DNA of 64,000 bases, taken from assembly GCA_036583965.1 (NCBI GenBank), contig JAZBQD010000014.1, forward strand, positions 44,759,490 to 44,823,489. Direction: 5' to 3'. The notes under the pieces are model-generated. The model had not been told where the DNA came from. It ran no database searches and was given only the letters and a program-made list of their open reading frames with translations. This DNA is from Prunella strophiata (lineage: Eukaryota; Chordata; Aves; Passeriformes; Prunellidae). How positions within the stretch are numbered: position 1 is the stretch's first letter; every line of letters begins with the position of its first letter. Of the stretch, positions 9,741-23,347 are shown piece after piece. The position numbers and the translations under genes are program-made.

Positions 9741-12700
9741 TGGTGGGAGGCAACTCTAGAAGTGGGATGCACAGGTAAAATATTAATGCCTTTCTTAGGC
9801 TAATGAATATTTTCTTAATTAAAAAAAAAAAAAAAGGAAATAGTAGAATGAGCAATTCACTTAGGTCCCTTCCTGAACTCTGAATTAGAGGGAATGAAAG
9901 CTAAAATGAACACTATCAATTGTAGGAAACTCATTTCACCCCCAAAACTCAAGTCATTTAGGTGACTGTATAAATCACTTAAATCTTCTTAAATCCCAAT
10001 CTTTTGAGCTAAACTTTAAGGTGAAAATAAGGGTCCTGGCTGCTTCTAGTCTAGTTTCCCCTCTTTAAGAATGCTCCAAACTTAGTACAAAGTGTACTTG
10101 TTTTCCTGATCTCTTTAAAGTGTAAGTAAGTTTGAAACTGATAAGAAAACCTGATAGCGTTGCTATTTTTATAGCTGATCCTCCTTAAAAAAAAAACCCG
10201 CCTAGTCTATTTTAACTTGATTTCATATTATTTCTCTTAATTACTTGTCATGGGAAAAACAATAAATGCTTTCCATTATTTCTATGGCTTCTCCAAGTCA
10301 CCTTTCTGGTTTTTATTGCTCATCCAAGGTCAAATCTGCAGAAGCCAGTGTATGACTGTCCCTGTGGTTTTCTGTGATGGCTTTGCTTTTGAATAGGCTT
10401 TAGCTGGGGAAATTTGGGCAGGCTTTCCTCAGCCAAGAGTCTTCACTTTCATGGCCCTCAGAACACAAGCTTGCAAAACATGTTGTGCTTCTCACTTATT
10501 CAGAGCTCTTGCACATTCTTTCCCTATTTATAGTGTTTGCTTCATGGCAGGCTCCAGCGGAAGTCCTGGTATAACCTTATGACTCCCCTGACATCAGAGT
10601 TTCTTAAGTGCCATCTTTGATCTCTCTTTAAATCTTATGAAAATAACCAACAAAATCAGTTTTTGTTAGATAAGGGTGAAAAATAAAATCCTGAACAATT
10701 TATTGGAAGTAATTTATGCATATGTAACTCCAAATTATTTAATTTTTAAAACTACCAAAATAGTGTTTTTTTCATGTTTGTTTTCTTCCCATTATACTTT
10801 TGAAACACAGTATCTAGTGGAGATAAAAGTACTGTAAAGTTAGAGTGCCATTACATTAAACATGTGAAAATTAATGGTGTGATGTGTCTTTTTTATTTTT
10901 TTTTTCTTCAAGCTATAAATGGGAAACCAAATTGAAGTGATTTTTGTGGTGCTTGTATTTTATGGAACATTTTGACCACTGCATTCTCCCTGAATTAGAT
11001 GATGGAGTCAGCAGGGAGAAGAGAGTGGGGCTGAAAAAAATTTAGTCAATTTCGCCCGGTTTGTATTTTTTTGGAGATGTTTGGAAGGGCTTGGAGTTAA
11101 GGTATTATGCCTTTAAACAAAGCAGGCAAAAAAGCCCGTGCAAAAGGACTTTTTTCTGAGAAGCAGGGGCTGTAAGAGCTGAGAGCTTCTGCCTGGAGCT
11201 GGTGGGTTGCTGCCTGTGCTCTGCCCTGCTGAGGTGTGTGACAGCAGCGTGGCCAGCACCAGAGGCTTGGAGTACCACAGGGAATCACAGGTTCTGAAGC
11301 ACAATCAGGTGCTGTTGTGCTGATTCACAAGACTGCTAACAAGTTCTTGTTTTCTGGGTCTGATCTTTAAAAGGTGGAGGGTGTGAAAATTTTGGGATTT
11401 GGTTTGTCTCATCTGGCCATTTCTCATTAGAATCATCTTCCTTGGAACCCAAGCAAACTGTCATCTTAACAATGTAAACCTAGATTTTGAGGACTAAATG
11501 TGTTGGAAACAATTTAAGATTTGCATTATATTTTTTATGGTGAGGAATGTGGGGTTTTTAAAAAATTATTTGTAGATTGAAAACTCATTAGAAGTGTCTG
11601 TTGGACTTAAAAGCCACATATAGAGTTTATCAGCTGTGCCATGTATGGGGTTCCTTTCAGAATAAAATGCTGTTCAGAGGATTGCTTGGCTCTGGCAGCT
11701 GTTGTGGTTGAGCCTGACTGGTCTGCCCTCGGATAGTGAGTGATTCACACAGCCGTGCTGCTGGCTTCGCTCCTGTGGGCACCTGTTCCTTCAGGAATGG
11801 CAGAGACCAGCTCTGTAGAGGCCACTTAGCACTTGTGATATCCATTGACTGTCAGTCACTCCTGGTACAGGTCTGAATCAGTTCTAGGCTATGGCTGTGC
11901 TTCATCCTTGATTCTGGTTCCTTTTTTTTGAAAAGTTTTTCAAAACAACAAGCTTTTCTGAAATCAAGCAAAAAATAGACACAAATGAAAAAAACAATAC
12001 CAAAGCCCAGCAAATCTGCTTTGAAGTGATGTACTCCAAAGCTTAATTTGGGGCATCCTATCTATTATGCAGTGGTGTGTGATTCAACAGTACCTATTTT
12101 ACGAACTACAATGGCACTGAAATGAGCATTACTGCTTGTGTTGTTCCTGCTGAGTTTGCAGTTACACCAAAAGGTGTGGAGATGCTCAGTTCCCTAGGGA
12201 TGGCTGCAGGATTCTGCCAAGGCTCTGAAACATTAACTGGAGATGGCAGGACCATCTTGTCCAAGCAGCTCTTCTGGTACAGTCCAAGGAATGAATGAGA
12301 CCCTGGTATTAATATAATTGTTGTGTGTTTGCACAAAAAGGAGGGGGCTGTGCTGGGGGTTGTGTTGACTTGTGTTGCTGGTCTGTTGAGAATCTGAGTT
12401 GTGTGTTTCTCTGTACTGGGAAAAAACTGATGCTCCTCTCAAAGGCATCCACGAGGGTAGAGAGGTGTTGGACACACCTTTGCTCAGCCAGACACCTGAT
12501 CTCCAGCCATGGGCAGCTGGGAATGGGTGCTGACAATTGGCTCAGTGCATGTGGTGGAACTACTGACCACTGTTGATTGGTGGTGTTGGTGTCTGGCTCT
12601 GTTAATAGCTTTAATCATGAACCTGTCTTGGGTGGGGCTGTAGCATCTCATATGTTAAACTGAAGAATTCTGACCAACGTACATATGGTAGCCAGAAGCA

Positions 12701-15700
12701 CAAGCAGAGACTGTTACTGTTACTCCAGGATAATTGTGCTGGATTTAGAGGAAACAGGAAACAGAAGTACAGAAAATTGAGTAAAACACATCAAGGGGCC
12801 TTGAAGCTATACCTGTGCTGCTGTCTTATGAAGATTTTTCTAATTCCACATTGAATACGCTTGTTAGGCACCATTTGTTACTAAAATTTTATCTAGATAT
12901 AAGAAAGAAAATGAAATTTTAGTGGTTACTTGTTGAATGTTATTGCTGTAATCTGTTCATCTCCCACTGAGGTGGAAATGAGTGTGAATTAGGAAAGATG
13001 AAGTGAGCTGTCAGGAGGTTGCAATTGAGCTTAATCCATTTTACTTTAGGACTTGGAACTTACATGATTTTTAGCCTTCAATGTGCAGCATTTTAGGTGG
13101 TGATCTAAATGACAAGTTGTGTGTTATGCCCACGTGGCAGTAGTAACATACCTGTCTCTTCTGCTGTGCAGCAATAGGCACTTCAGGGAGCTCACATGTT
13201 AAAGTGGAGCTGAAGTGCCTGTGTGGTAGCAGCGTTTGCCAGACTCCCCCTGGCTGAAGCCAGGAATCCACTGCAGCACCACAATCATTAATGCTGAGCA
13301 TGCTGACCTCCAGCTGAGGGAGAAGGTGCTCTCTGCCCAAATTGCTTAATGAATCCCAACACTGAATTTGATTCAGTCTTTCTGGTTTAATATGTAATTG
13401 AAAGTTGTTTTAAAATAAAATGGATCTTCAGTCTGTCAGGCAGCCAATACCTGCTAGGGTGGGTGGTTCTGCCACCTCTTGGTAGTTCAAACTTGGAGAC
13501 AGGATGGGGAGGCAGGGCAGAGGAAGGACTCAGACTGTTGCTGGGAGCAGAGTGCAGATGTTATCACTTGTGTACAAATAAATTAAATCATTACCTGTGC
13601 AGATGGAGCATATAAATATAACTTGCTTCTGCTGGGAGCTGAATGAAGAGCTTGTGGCTTGTTGGTAGAAATGTTATTACTATCAACAACACATATTGTT
13701 TTCACCTCTTACACCCTCCTCCCCTCTGCTTTTTTCCTGCTTTTGTGACTGATGACTCTGCTTCAGTTGCTGTATTTTCTCCATTTGGCAGTGGCTATAG
13801 TAGTTTTATTTCTACTTGCTTTGCAAGTTCCTGTCGATTGACTTTAATCCATATATACAAAACCTATTTCGCAAATCCAATTTAAGTGGGTTTAGGGTTT
13901 TTTAATAGTGCAAACCATTTAAATGAAACCTAATTTCCTCCAGTCTGTCTTTCCCCATATCCTGTTGAGTTACCTACATGTACTGCATGAGGTTTTGTAC
14001 TGGTTTTCTGTTTCATTCCGTCTGTGGGAGGACAAATGATACCTAATTTGGCATAAAGTGAGACAGGTGCTGACAGATTGTATCTTATATAAAATCTGCT
14101 GATACAAATTTAATCTGAAATTTTTGGGAAAAAATATTCCTGGCAGAATAAGTTGTTCTAATCAGCACTTAGCATGATAACCTTGAATCTTAAAGATGAA
14201 ACAAACCTGAAACCCCACCCAACCGAACCTACTACCTTAGGTGAGTATGAAGGTTAACCTGAGCAGGGTAAATGTTTTACAAAATCTCTTCTGTGTTGAG
14301 GGAAACAGACTTTATAATAAATGATAAATATCTGTAAGAAATAATGGAAGGAAGTGGCTGGAGCACTTATACCTCCACAGGTAGATTTATGACTGCTAAA
14401 ATAAAAAGATTTATTTCAACTTATGGGCACCTAATGAAATCAACATAGGGCACTCTATGAAGTTATCTCCTTGACAACTGAGTATTATTTACACTTTCTA
14501 AGTACTGTTTTGCATCTGTCCAGATTCAAAGTACTTGCATCAGCTTATGTATCCTTCACTGCTCTGAGAATGCAAAGAGTTATCATGAGTTATTGCTGCT
14601 TAGACCCACAGTAGCTTATTGCACGCTCATAATTCAGTCACATGTTTGAGCCCTGACCTGAGTTACACATAGTTACATAAATAATCTGACATACAGCCAT
14701 GAGGAGAGGCTGTATTTCTTGACTCCTGACATTGTATTCTTATCATGAAACTGTTATGACTGTATTAATTCAGGTCCTGCCTCCTGAACCAGTGTCAAAT
14801 TAACAGACTGCTTCAGGTAATGTTTTTGGCTGTGTTACAAAACATGTCCTGTGTATGAGGTGCTTCTATTGAAACTTTTTCATGCTGTTGTGAATAGAGG
14901 TGGATCAGGAACTACCCCTGTTTTATGTTGAAAATAATGTATTTTTTTGATGGGTGGATCTTTAATGAAGAAGACATAGGTAGTTATTTTCACATCTGTG
15001 GCTTTACAGTAATTTAATTGGTCTGTGTACTAGAAAGAATGTAGATGGAATAAATTGCAAGCTCAAAAAGACCATGTTTGTAAATGGTGGCTTGTGCCAC
15101 AAAGAATAGGTAAGCATGGAGAATGGACAGTTTGTCATGGAGCATCACAGCTGCCCAGTAAGTGGTCTTGATTTTCCAAGGAGAGTGCATTTAAAAGAGG
15201 GGATATGACTGCATTATTGCATTTATGTGCTGCAGGACTCCTGTGGATACACATTATTTATGCCTGTATGTAGCATTTCCAGTAGGTGGCTGACTGTCAC
15301 TTCACACTGACTTAAGTACTGTAAAATAACAGCTGTCACACCTCATGAGACCCACAGTCTATTCCAACAATATCATAAATCTGTTTACTTGCTGTCCATG
15401 AAGCCTAAGAACCACAGAAATGCTGCATGGCACAGCAGTACTCCTCCATGAAATAAGCAACAAGCCATCTTTAGTGCACTTTTTTTTTAAGGCATGCAAT
15501 TCTTTTCCAAGCATAAAAAATTACACTAATTAGGCTCAGAAAAATGTATTAGTCACTTAACACAGTCTAGAAATACAGGCTTGTTTCTGTTGTACATGCC
15601 TAAAGGCTTTACTCCGTTTCAAGCCGATATGTAAATGCGAGGTGATTCTGACCAGAAAATTGTCGATTTTTTGCTTGTTTTATTCATTTTTAAAAAACAA

Positions 15701-15944
15701 ATTCTTTGACAAGCTGATCTTTCTGTAGAGACTGTGCTTCTTCTTCCTGAAACTGTTATAAAAAGCTGCTGTAAGAGGGGAAGAAAGTCACCTCTGAAAT
15801 TTTGTTGGATTAAAAATGTGAAAAAACAGCTGTAAGGGTGATCTCTTCACACTTGTTTATTGTATAAGTAAATTAGAAATATCAGTGATTATTGTTACTT
15901 CCAGTGCGGCTTGGAAGATTAAACAATGAAGTGGCAAGTGGAGA
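9741..15944. other. Intergenic DNA, no gene recognised
   Basis: The sequence is AT-rich, with slightly GC-richer patches near 11.1-11.3, 11.7-11.85, 12.1-12.6 and 13.1-13.35 kb. I find no splice-bounded coding exon, tRNA or intact mobile element. The patches could be old unclassified transposon remains or conserved regulatory DNA, but nothing in them lets me say which. AATAAA at 10261 might be the distal end of DNAJB9. Confidence 0.6.
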
Positions 15945-16768
15945 CTGAAGCAGATTAATGTAAGTTGATGTTCATGGGGTAAAATGAAAATTAATGAGCC
16001 TAGATTTGATGATCACTGTTAGCAAGACCTTGTAGTTGCAGGGCACAGGTCCAGGAAAACATCAGCTCTGGGTCTAGGAGAAATGAGCAAAGTGCACCAT
16101 ATTTTAGGAAGGAGTAAATAATGAAGAGAACATAGTTATGTCACCATATAAATCCATGGTTTACCTAACCATTGACTCTGGCCAGTTCTGATCCCCTGAT
16201 CTTCAAGACACAATGTTAAAACTGGAAGGCATTTGGAAAATGGCCAGAGGGATAAATTAGATTGAAAGAATTTGCATATGAGGTTTGACTGAGCAGACTG
16301 TCTTTCTTCAGCCTTGAGAAGTGGCTATGGGGTAATGCACAGGCCTCATTAGTGGTAATGAGGCCATGGATAGGGATTGACTGTTCATAGTCTTTTGGGC
16401 TACAAGGACCAGTCAGTTCCAGGAAAAATAAAGTAAGCAGTTCTTCATACAAGAGATAGTAGACTTACAGAATTTGCAAAATATAGGGTGATGACAAGAG
16501 AGAGAGATTCAAGTTGAAACTGGGCAAATCTTGGAAGAGTTTACTGTTGGGGTTTAATAAGCATATAAAACTCTTTAAGCTTAGGAATTTCCTGATCAGA
16601 AAATATTTGGAGCTAAGGGGAGTAGAAGGGAACACCAGCAAATGTGCTTACCCTGTGATAACCTTCCAAGGGGTGATGCTAATGGAACAGTTGACAAAAG
16701 ACTATTAGACTTGAAGGACCATTGGTTTGAGCTAGTGCAGCCATTCCAATGTTTTAAGACTCTTAAAA
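15945..16768 (+). mobile_element. Ancient CR1 (L3-like) LINE, ORF2 C-terminal part and 3' end
   Basis: The stretch follows the layout of an old amniote CR1 3' end. It begins with sequence similar to the end of the reverse-transcriptase ORF (the 'atataaatccatggt' motif near 16146-16160 is diagnostic). It passes through 'ttcagccttgagaag' and a segment resembling 'cagtacaagaactag..catcagatgaaa'. It finishes with 'gaaggaccattggttt' near 16714, the counterpart of 'gaccattggtctgacccagtatggc'. The frame is destroyed by many stops and indels. The divergence and the turtle/crocodile-like terminal motif suggest an insertion much older than the bird-specific CR1 copies elsewhere in the window. Confidence 0.8.
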
Positions 16769-19700
16769 TTCCACACTATTTTAAAATTTATTTATAATTT
16801 TGTTGGGCTTTTTTGTACTTGCCTTCCAGCTTGTTAGTAAGCCGCCTTCTAGCAAGTGTAATTTTACAGGTGCATTCATGCTCAGCTTGATGTCCTCTGG
16901 CAGATACAGCTGTCTGTCTTCTGTCACTCTTAATTCTCTTTTAGTACTGTGGTTTTTTAGAACAAATTCTGACTACACACTTAGAGTTATTAATTAATGT
17001 TATTTAGTAGAAGAAAGTACTTTAGTCTTGTTCTCTTTTTCACCAGTATTGGCAATTTCTTATGACCTAAGGTACTGTGCCTGGTCTTGTGACAGCTAGA
17101 TTGTAAAATCAATGGATAGTTGCAAGTTGTACAATCTGAATTCTGTAGATTATGATTAAAAAGAAAAATTAAGGAATTAGATTGGGTTAAAAGAAAGGCA
17201 AATGTATTTGAATGAACAGTAGAAGAATTTGAGTTCTATTTTCATTACTTATGTTGTTTTTTTGCAGTCTGCTAGAAACATGTATACTCAGGAGTATGGA
17301 AAATATGGAACAAACACAGACACAGAGTGCCTTGTGCTGCTGCATGGTGGCTGTCAGGCCTCCCAGGCACTGTGCACCACTGTGCTCTGAGTTGCTATCT
17401 CTGATGCAGAACTGGAAGCACAGATACAGCCATGCATAGCTGTGAGATATGGGAGTGCTGTCAGATCAAAGGGTGTCCTGTCCCCCAGCCATCTGGAATG
17501 AGTGATTGGTTTGAAAGAGCAGCAGAGCAATGCTGAACTGAGTTCCCAGAGACACAGATATATCCTAGTCTGGAAATACTGGAACAGGGGTGGAGAAATC
17601 CCAGCTCCCAGCACAATAATGCCCTGACAGCAAGGATTTCTGATAACACATTGTTTTTCCCCTCAAATTTCATTTATTTATCACAAGCTGCAATTGTCAG
17701 ACGTTAATCCTCCAGGCATAGGAGCAAAGTCAATGTTTACCAACCCTGTAGCTAATGATATACTGGAAAGGCTCAGCATATTTTTGCTCAGCATATTTTG
17801 CTTAGCACAGAACAGCACAGTGACTACACCAGGCACCTAGAGGACAGGCAGCAAACTTTGCCTTAGCTATGCAGACAGGTCTAGGGGAAGGATTTTTTGG
17901 AAGTTCATTCAGGGTTGCTATTGCTTGCTCTTAACTACCTATTTACATGACCCTACCTCAAAGTTTTTATCTGCACTAGGGGAGGACAAAAATCCCTCTG
18001 GAAAGGGTTCTCTAGCAGGGGTTAGGAAGCTTTCTGAATCCCTGGAGTCAGCACAGCAGTCTGTGCTGGGGGTAAGCATGGAAATCTTCAACTCCACTTA
18101 ACCTTGAGCCTGGAGTTATTTGCAGGGATGGGCAAGAGATGTATCTAGGAAACAAAACTGTGCAAGGATCCAGTGATTTGTGGTCACTGCCAATTCTTCT
18201 GTTACTCAGAACAAGACTGGTATGATTGAAGCAAAGCCCTGCACTATAAGTAACTGTGGGAGAAACTGGAAACTCTTCAATCAGAATGAAGAAATGACTT
18301 GTTTTAGTTTAATAGATAGAGGAAGCTTACCTAGTTTTTCTTTCTTTGGACAAAGGGTCCATGAATAATTCCATGGACTAGAGGATTTAAATAGAATGAG
18401 TGACTTTTATGAGAGTTTGGGCAGTTCAGGGCCTTTTCCCTGGGGCATTGTAAATTAGCCAGAGTTATTTCCAAGTAAAGTAATGTGGACAACTCTCAGA
18501 TCATTGCAGGCTGATGGGACCAGGGGATTTGTGAGTCAGAGGATACAAGGCTGGGAACTGAGAAATCAGTTAAATGTCATAGACAGCCTCTCATCAAGTG
18601 TTCAACATTTATGAACAATCCTATTGTCTAGAAATGCAAGTAGGTGATTACAAGTATCTCTTACAGCAAGTTTTTAAAGAATGTGTCTGCTAAAGAAGGT
18701 GAAAAATGAAGGTGAGTGTGAAAAATAAAATGTGGTGAGAGGGGCCTGCTTCACAGCCCCACTGAATATGCACTATTCAGTATGCAGTCTGTGTTCTACC
18801 TGCACTTGCTGATAGCCCTCATTAAGAGTTAAACCACTTCCTTGGCACCATACTTTAATCCTTGAATAGCAAGGATAATAACTTTGTATGATTGTTTTGC
18901 AATATACATCTTTTTTAGGCAATACAGTTCATGTGGGGTTCACCTGAAGAGCAACAGGGGCAGGAGCCCCTGTGCAGAGGCAGGTTGGATGCATTAGCAT
19001 TGTTGCCAGACTTGCAGAACTGCCCCTAAGCAGAGAAGACAACTCTCAGGTGCTCTCATCTGGCTGTTTAAGGAATGCACAAGTCCTTCAGTGTCTTCTT
19101 CAAAGGACCAGTGGAACCATCCAAGTCCAGCCTGAATGCTTTCCTTGACAAGTGTAGCCTGAGGATGGGAGCTGGTATGTAGGGGTGTACTCTTGGCCAG
19201 GAAGAGATATAGAAAAGTCCCAGGGACTTGGAAAACATTTTTTCAAAAAGTTACACATTTTCAAAGAACTGCATAATCTATTTTAAAGAAATCTATAGTG
19301 AGATAAAAAGGGAGATTGTTTAACCCTTAGTTTTATAATAAACTGATGATTTTCCTGAGCGATGTAGATTTCCTTCTGTAAAAATGAATATTTTTCCTTA
19401 GCACTTCAGTAATAAAAGGAGAATTATCCTCAGTACTTCCAGATTTGCACTTTGACCTAATGAGAAATTAAAACTATAATTTCAGCATATTTTCATATGT
19501 AACTGAGTGTGCTAATAGTACCTTACCAGTCCTGTTCAGTTTAAAAGGACCATCTGAATGAATGCTGTTATCTAGGAACTGATCCAAAACAAGGAGGTGG
19601 TCCAAACACTCCTGAACTTTCTGGCAAGACTTGTTTCAAAACTTTCTGGAATCAGGAGTTTATCTGGCAGCTGAAAGGAATAACAAATGAGCATTCAGCA

Positions 19701-22374
19701 GTGGCTCTCCAAATATCTCAGACACAGCTTTAGTGACAATACTTTTTATCAACTTCATAGCTATCATACCTTCAAAAGAAAATGGGCCATACATGGGTTC
19801 AAAATGCTGAAAGGCAACATTGAAAAAATTGATTTCTTCCCAATCCCATACTGCAGCTTCATAGACAAACAGCACATACAGTGAACCTGCACAGGCTTCA
19901 ATAGTGTCCTCAGAGTACAAAGAACCACAGTCTGAACTGTGCCAGCTCTGCCTTGAGGGCAGTCCAAGGAGACGGGTTAGAAATGGATTTGCACAGTTTT
20001 TCAGCTCCAGGTTTCTGGAGATCAACCAGGCCTTGGCATACTTGAAAGCAATTAGGGAAAACAAAACAAAACAAAGAGCAGGTCAATGTAATATTGCTGA
20101 GAGCTTGGCACAGGCCATTTATTGTCTGAATTAACCTTTCACACCATTTTTTGATAAAGTTGGTGTTGTGCTGCTGAGACAACAACATTTTTTTCTCTTC
20201 TTTGTGAGGAGAATCTGAGACTGAATGTTTCCTGAGGCCAGGCCAAAAACAAAGAGAAGGAAAACAAGAATGTGTTCCTGGAGGCCAAGGTAAGAGTCAG
20301 GCTGGGGCATCCTGCCTTTGAAAGACCTAAAGCACAGCTGCTACAAGTGATGAATAAATCTGGCATTCCTTTGGGTACTGCTAGCCAACTCTGCCTGCAT
20401 TTTGTTCTTTTCTGTCAATGGCAGCTAAAATCAATGTGGCATAAGAAAGGCAAAGAACCAGGAGCTTAACTAATTACAGAGTCTCTGCTGGCAAAGCCAC
20501 ATTAATTCTTCTAACCCTGCACTCTCTTTAGTGGTGCTCTCCTGCTGTGACACATGAAAAATGTGAACTGCCAGAAGCCTTTTTTTGCATTAGCAAAGAG
20601 GAGGTTATTGATGTGGCTGTATTAAACTGGAGGTGGGTGAGGCTCTGCATTCTTGTCTCTAGAAACAGTTACAATGGCAAGAAGAACATCAGCTTTCAAA
20701 GACACAGCTGAAATCTGGAGTAGGATAAGAATTAAAATCCACAGCATTTGCTGATGAGATTTTTATGATAAAAATACTAAGGTTTTTTTTAATATATATG
20801 GAATGTGCATTTTACATCTCATAGGGTCTTTCAATGAAGTTTTCCAGTTTCTAGCTAGGCAATTAAAAATCAATCCATAATGCATTTCATGCTTTGCAAT
20901 AAGTCTGAAAAACTGAAGCTCCTGGAAAGCAGCATTTTAACATTTCACCACTGGATGGAGACAGCACTCCAACTCTTGTGAGTGATTACTACCGGCACTG
21001 TAATGAAATGCTTTGCGATTAAGAGATTGAATAATTAGTGGACTGCAACTACAAACAGTGGAACACCAGCTAGATTTATGTCAGAAAACGTATTGAAGGC
21101 ACATCCCCCAGATTTGAGCTTGACCTATTTTTATGATGAGAAAAGACAAGATTTAGCTGAAAAAAATTAATTCCACTTCTCTCTCCACATAAAGCAACAA
21201 TGACATAGACTAGCAAAAAACACAGGAAGATCAAGCAAAGCTTTTTAGGATCCTTTGTATTTTTCCCCAGGTCACATTGTATTTTTCCTGACAGGAGGAT
21301 CCTTCAGCTTCGTGGGTCTGGTTGTGAAGGCTTAGTGCTGCAGGTAGCAGCTGGGGTTTCCCCAGCAGTGGCTTGTAGTGGATGTCAGGTTTGCAGTGGA
21401 GAACCTTCCCTTACCTGAAACTAGCAGAGACGAGGTCACTGGAGGGGAGGATGCAACAAAAGGAATTCCCTACCATCTTGAAAAGCTTGTAGGAAAATTT
21501 TCAGAGATCACTGCTGTTCAGGGGTGATAGCATAGATGTGGGACAGCCTGCCCTATCAGGGTTAGTTTCTCTCATTAAGTATGTTAAGGCATTAACACAC
21601 ATTTTGTTCCCTCTTTGTGTATGTGCATGAAGTTCATGTGCATGAGAGAGGGAAGGGGGAAAGCCCTGTGGTGGATTTTAGCCCAGTCTCTTATTTAATC
21701 ATACTGGGCTTCTCTGTATTTAGCTATAAATTTTGAAATTTTTTTTTGATGATTTAAAGACAAATACATGAATTCAAAGATAATTAAGTTCTTATAAATT
21801 TTCTGAAATTAGCCAGCCAGATAGGTTGAAGACTTGAAGTACCCAGACTAAAGGCTGAAGAGTGAACTCATGTAGTAGAGAATTCACTCTGGAGAGAGCT
21901 CTTATGAGTGCCCCTGCCCTGGGAGAAGCTTTAATCAGAACTTGCAATCAACCACAAGATAAGAATAACTATAGGCAACCAGACTTCATCAGTTCAATAG
22001 GCACTAGAACTTTTCCTTAAAAGCAACAGAAAAGTTGACCTATTCCATTACCATTTCTCCTCTGCCTTCAGGTCACAGAGTCTGTACAGAGTTTAAAAGC
22101 TGAGAATTTTCACAAATAAAAGCAGCACCAAAGCAAATGACATCCACTGAGACTGATTTTTCATGTGTCTGCTTGTTATATTCAGGCGATGTTTTTTCCA
22201 GACAGCTGTGACATTGCATAGTGATTAGTGGGGTGAAGCTCTAGAGGGAAGGGGCATGGAAAAGGGAGGCTGAACATAAAAGGGTGTGACAGGTCCTAAT
22301 GTATGTCTGTCACTTTTGTTCCCCAAATACAGTATCTGTTGGATCAATTATATGTTGATCTACATAAAAATGTC

Positions 22375-22397
22375 TTTTTTTTTTTTTTTTTTTTTTT
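22375..22397. repeat. Poly(T) tract, 23 bases
   Basis: An uninterrupted run of T follows TGTC and precedes CTGAAACC. It could be the remains of a retroposon poly(A) tail in minus orientation, but I see no recognisable element or target-site duplication beside it. Confidence 0.9.
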
Positions 22398-23318
22398 CTG
22401 AAACCAAGATTTCAAGCGTAATTCCTTCGCCCACTGCTGATGTAAATCTTCAAGAATAGATTCTTAAAGGTATTTAGGTTTTCTGTTCCTGGGTGAAAAT
22501 CTCTGCCAACTTCACCATCCAGGATGTCTAGGGAGATATCTGATGCTGAGACAAGAAACCTAATCAGTATGATGAGCAGAGCTCTAAACCACTACAGAGA
22601 AATGCACAGTGTTTAGGCATGAGGGGGAGGTGACCTTCTGCAGGTAGGATATGTTTGCAGTGGCAGACAGAAGTTTGCAAGCATGTGCCTTGTTATTTAC
22701 TTATTTGTGTGCTCAGCTATTGATATGTCCCCATCTCATCTGTTATTCATCTGGTACACTGCTGTTTGCAGAAAGTGGTGAATACAGAAAGGTTTGAGAA
22801 CCACCTTTCCTTCACTATGTCATGAGACCACTCTGACTTGAAGAAGGCTTGGGCTAGAGGGAGCCAGTCTCAGTTTTCCTGTCCACAATACTTTTCTGCT
22901 GTTTTTGAGGAAAACCCTGATGTGGGAACTGGTCAGGAAGGGGATATGCTGTTATATGGCCAGTCAGTGTGAAATTATGGACTATGACTTTGGTCAGTTT
23001 CAGAGAAGCCCTCTGAAAGTGTCAAAAAACTAACTCTGCTCTAGGTGTTTGATGAGGGAGCAGGAAAGCCTACTTACTGGATGGAATTAAGAGTCTAGAT
23101 TAAGACATGAGAAACAGAACAAGAGACAGCTCAGGAACACCAGGAGCACGTGCTTATAGTGGTGATGAGCTTGGATGTGCTGTAGGTACATCAGAAAAAT
23201 TGTATGCATGATTGGCAGAGGCAGCTAATACAGGGCTAAAGCAGTGGCAATACAGGGCTCTAAGCAGTGAAGAACAGCAAAACTCAGCTCTTTGTGATGG
23301 TGAGACACAATCTGCTAA

Positions 23319-23347
23319 ATAATCACCCACCCCTTGTGGGTGATTAT
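23319..23347. repeat. Perfect 12-bp inverted repeat, 5-nt loop
   Basis: ATAATCACCCAC (23319-23330) is followed by CCCTT and then its exact reverse complement GTGGGTGATTAT (23336-23347). A transcript would form a stable hairpin. No gene is adjacent, so no function is assigned. Confidence 0.9.
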
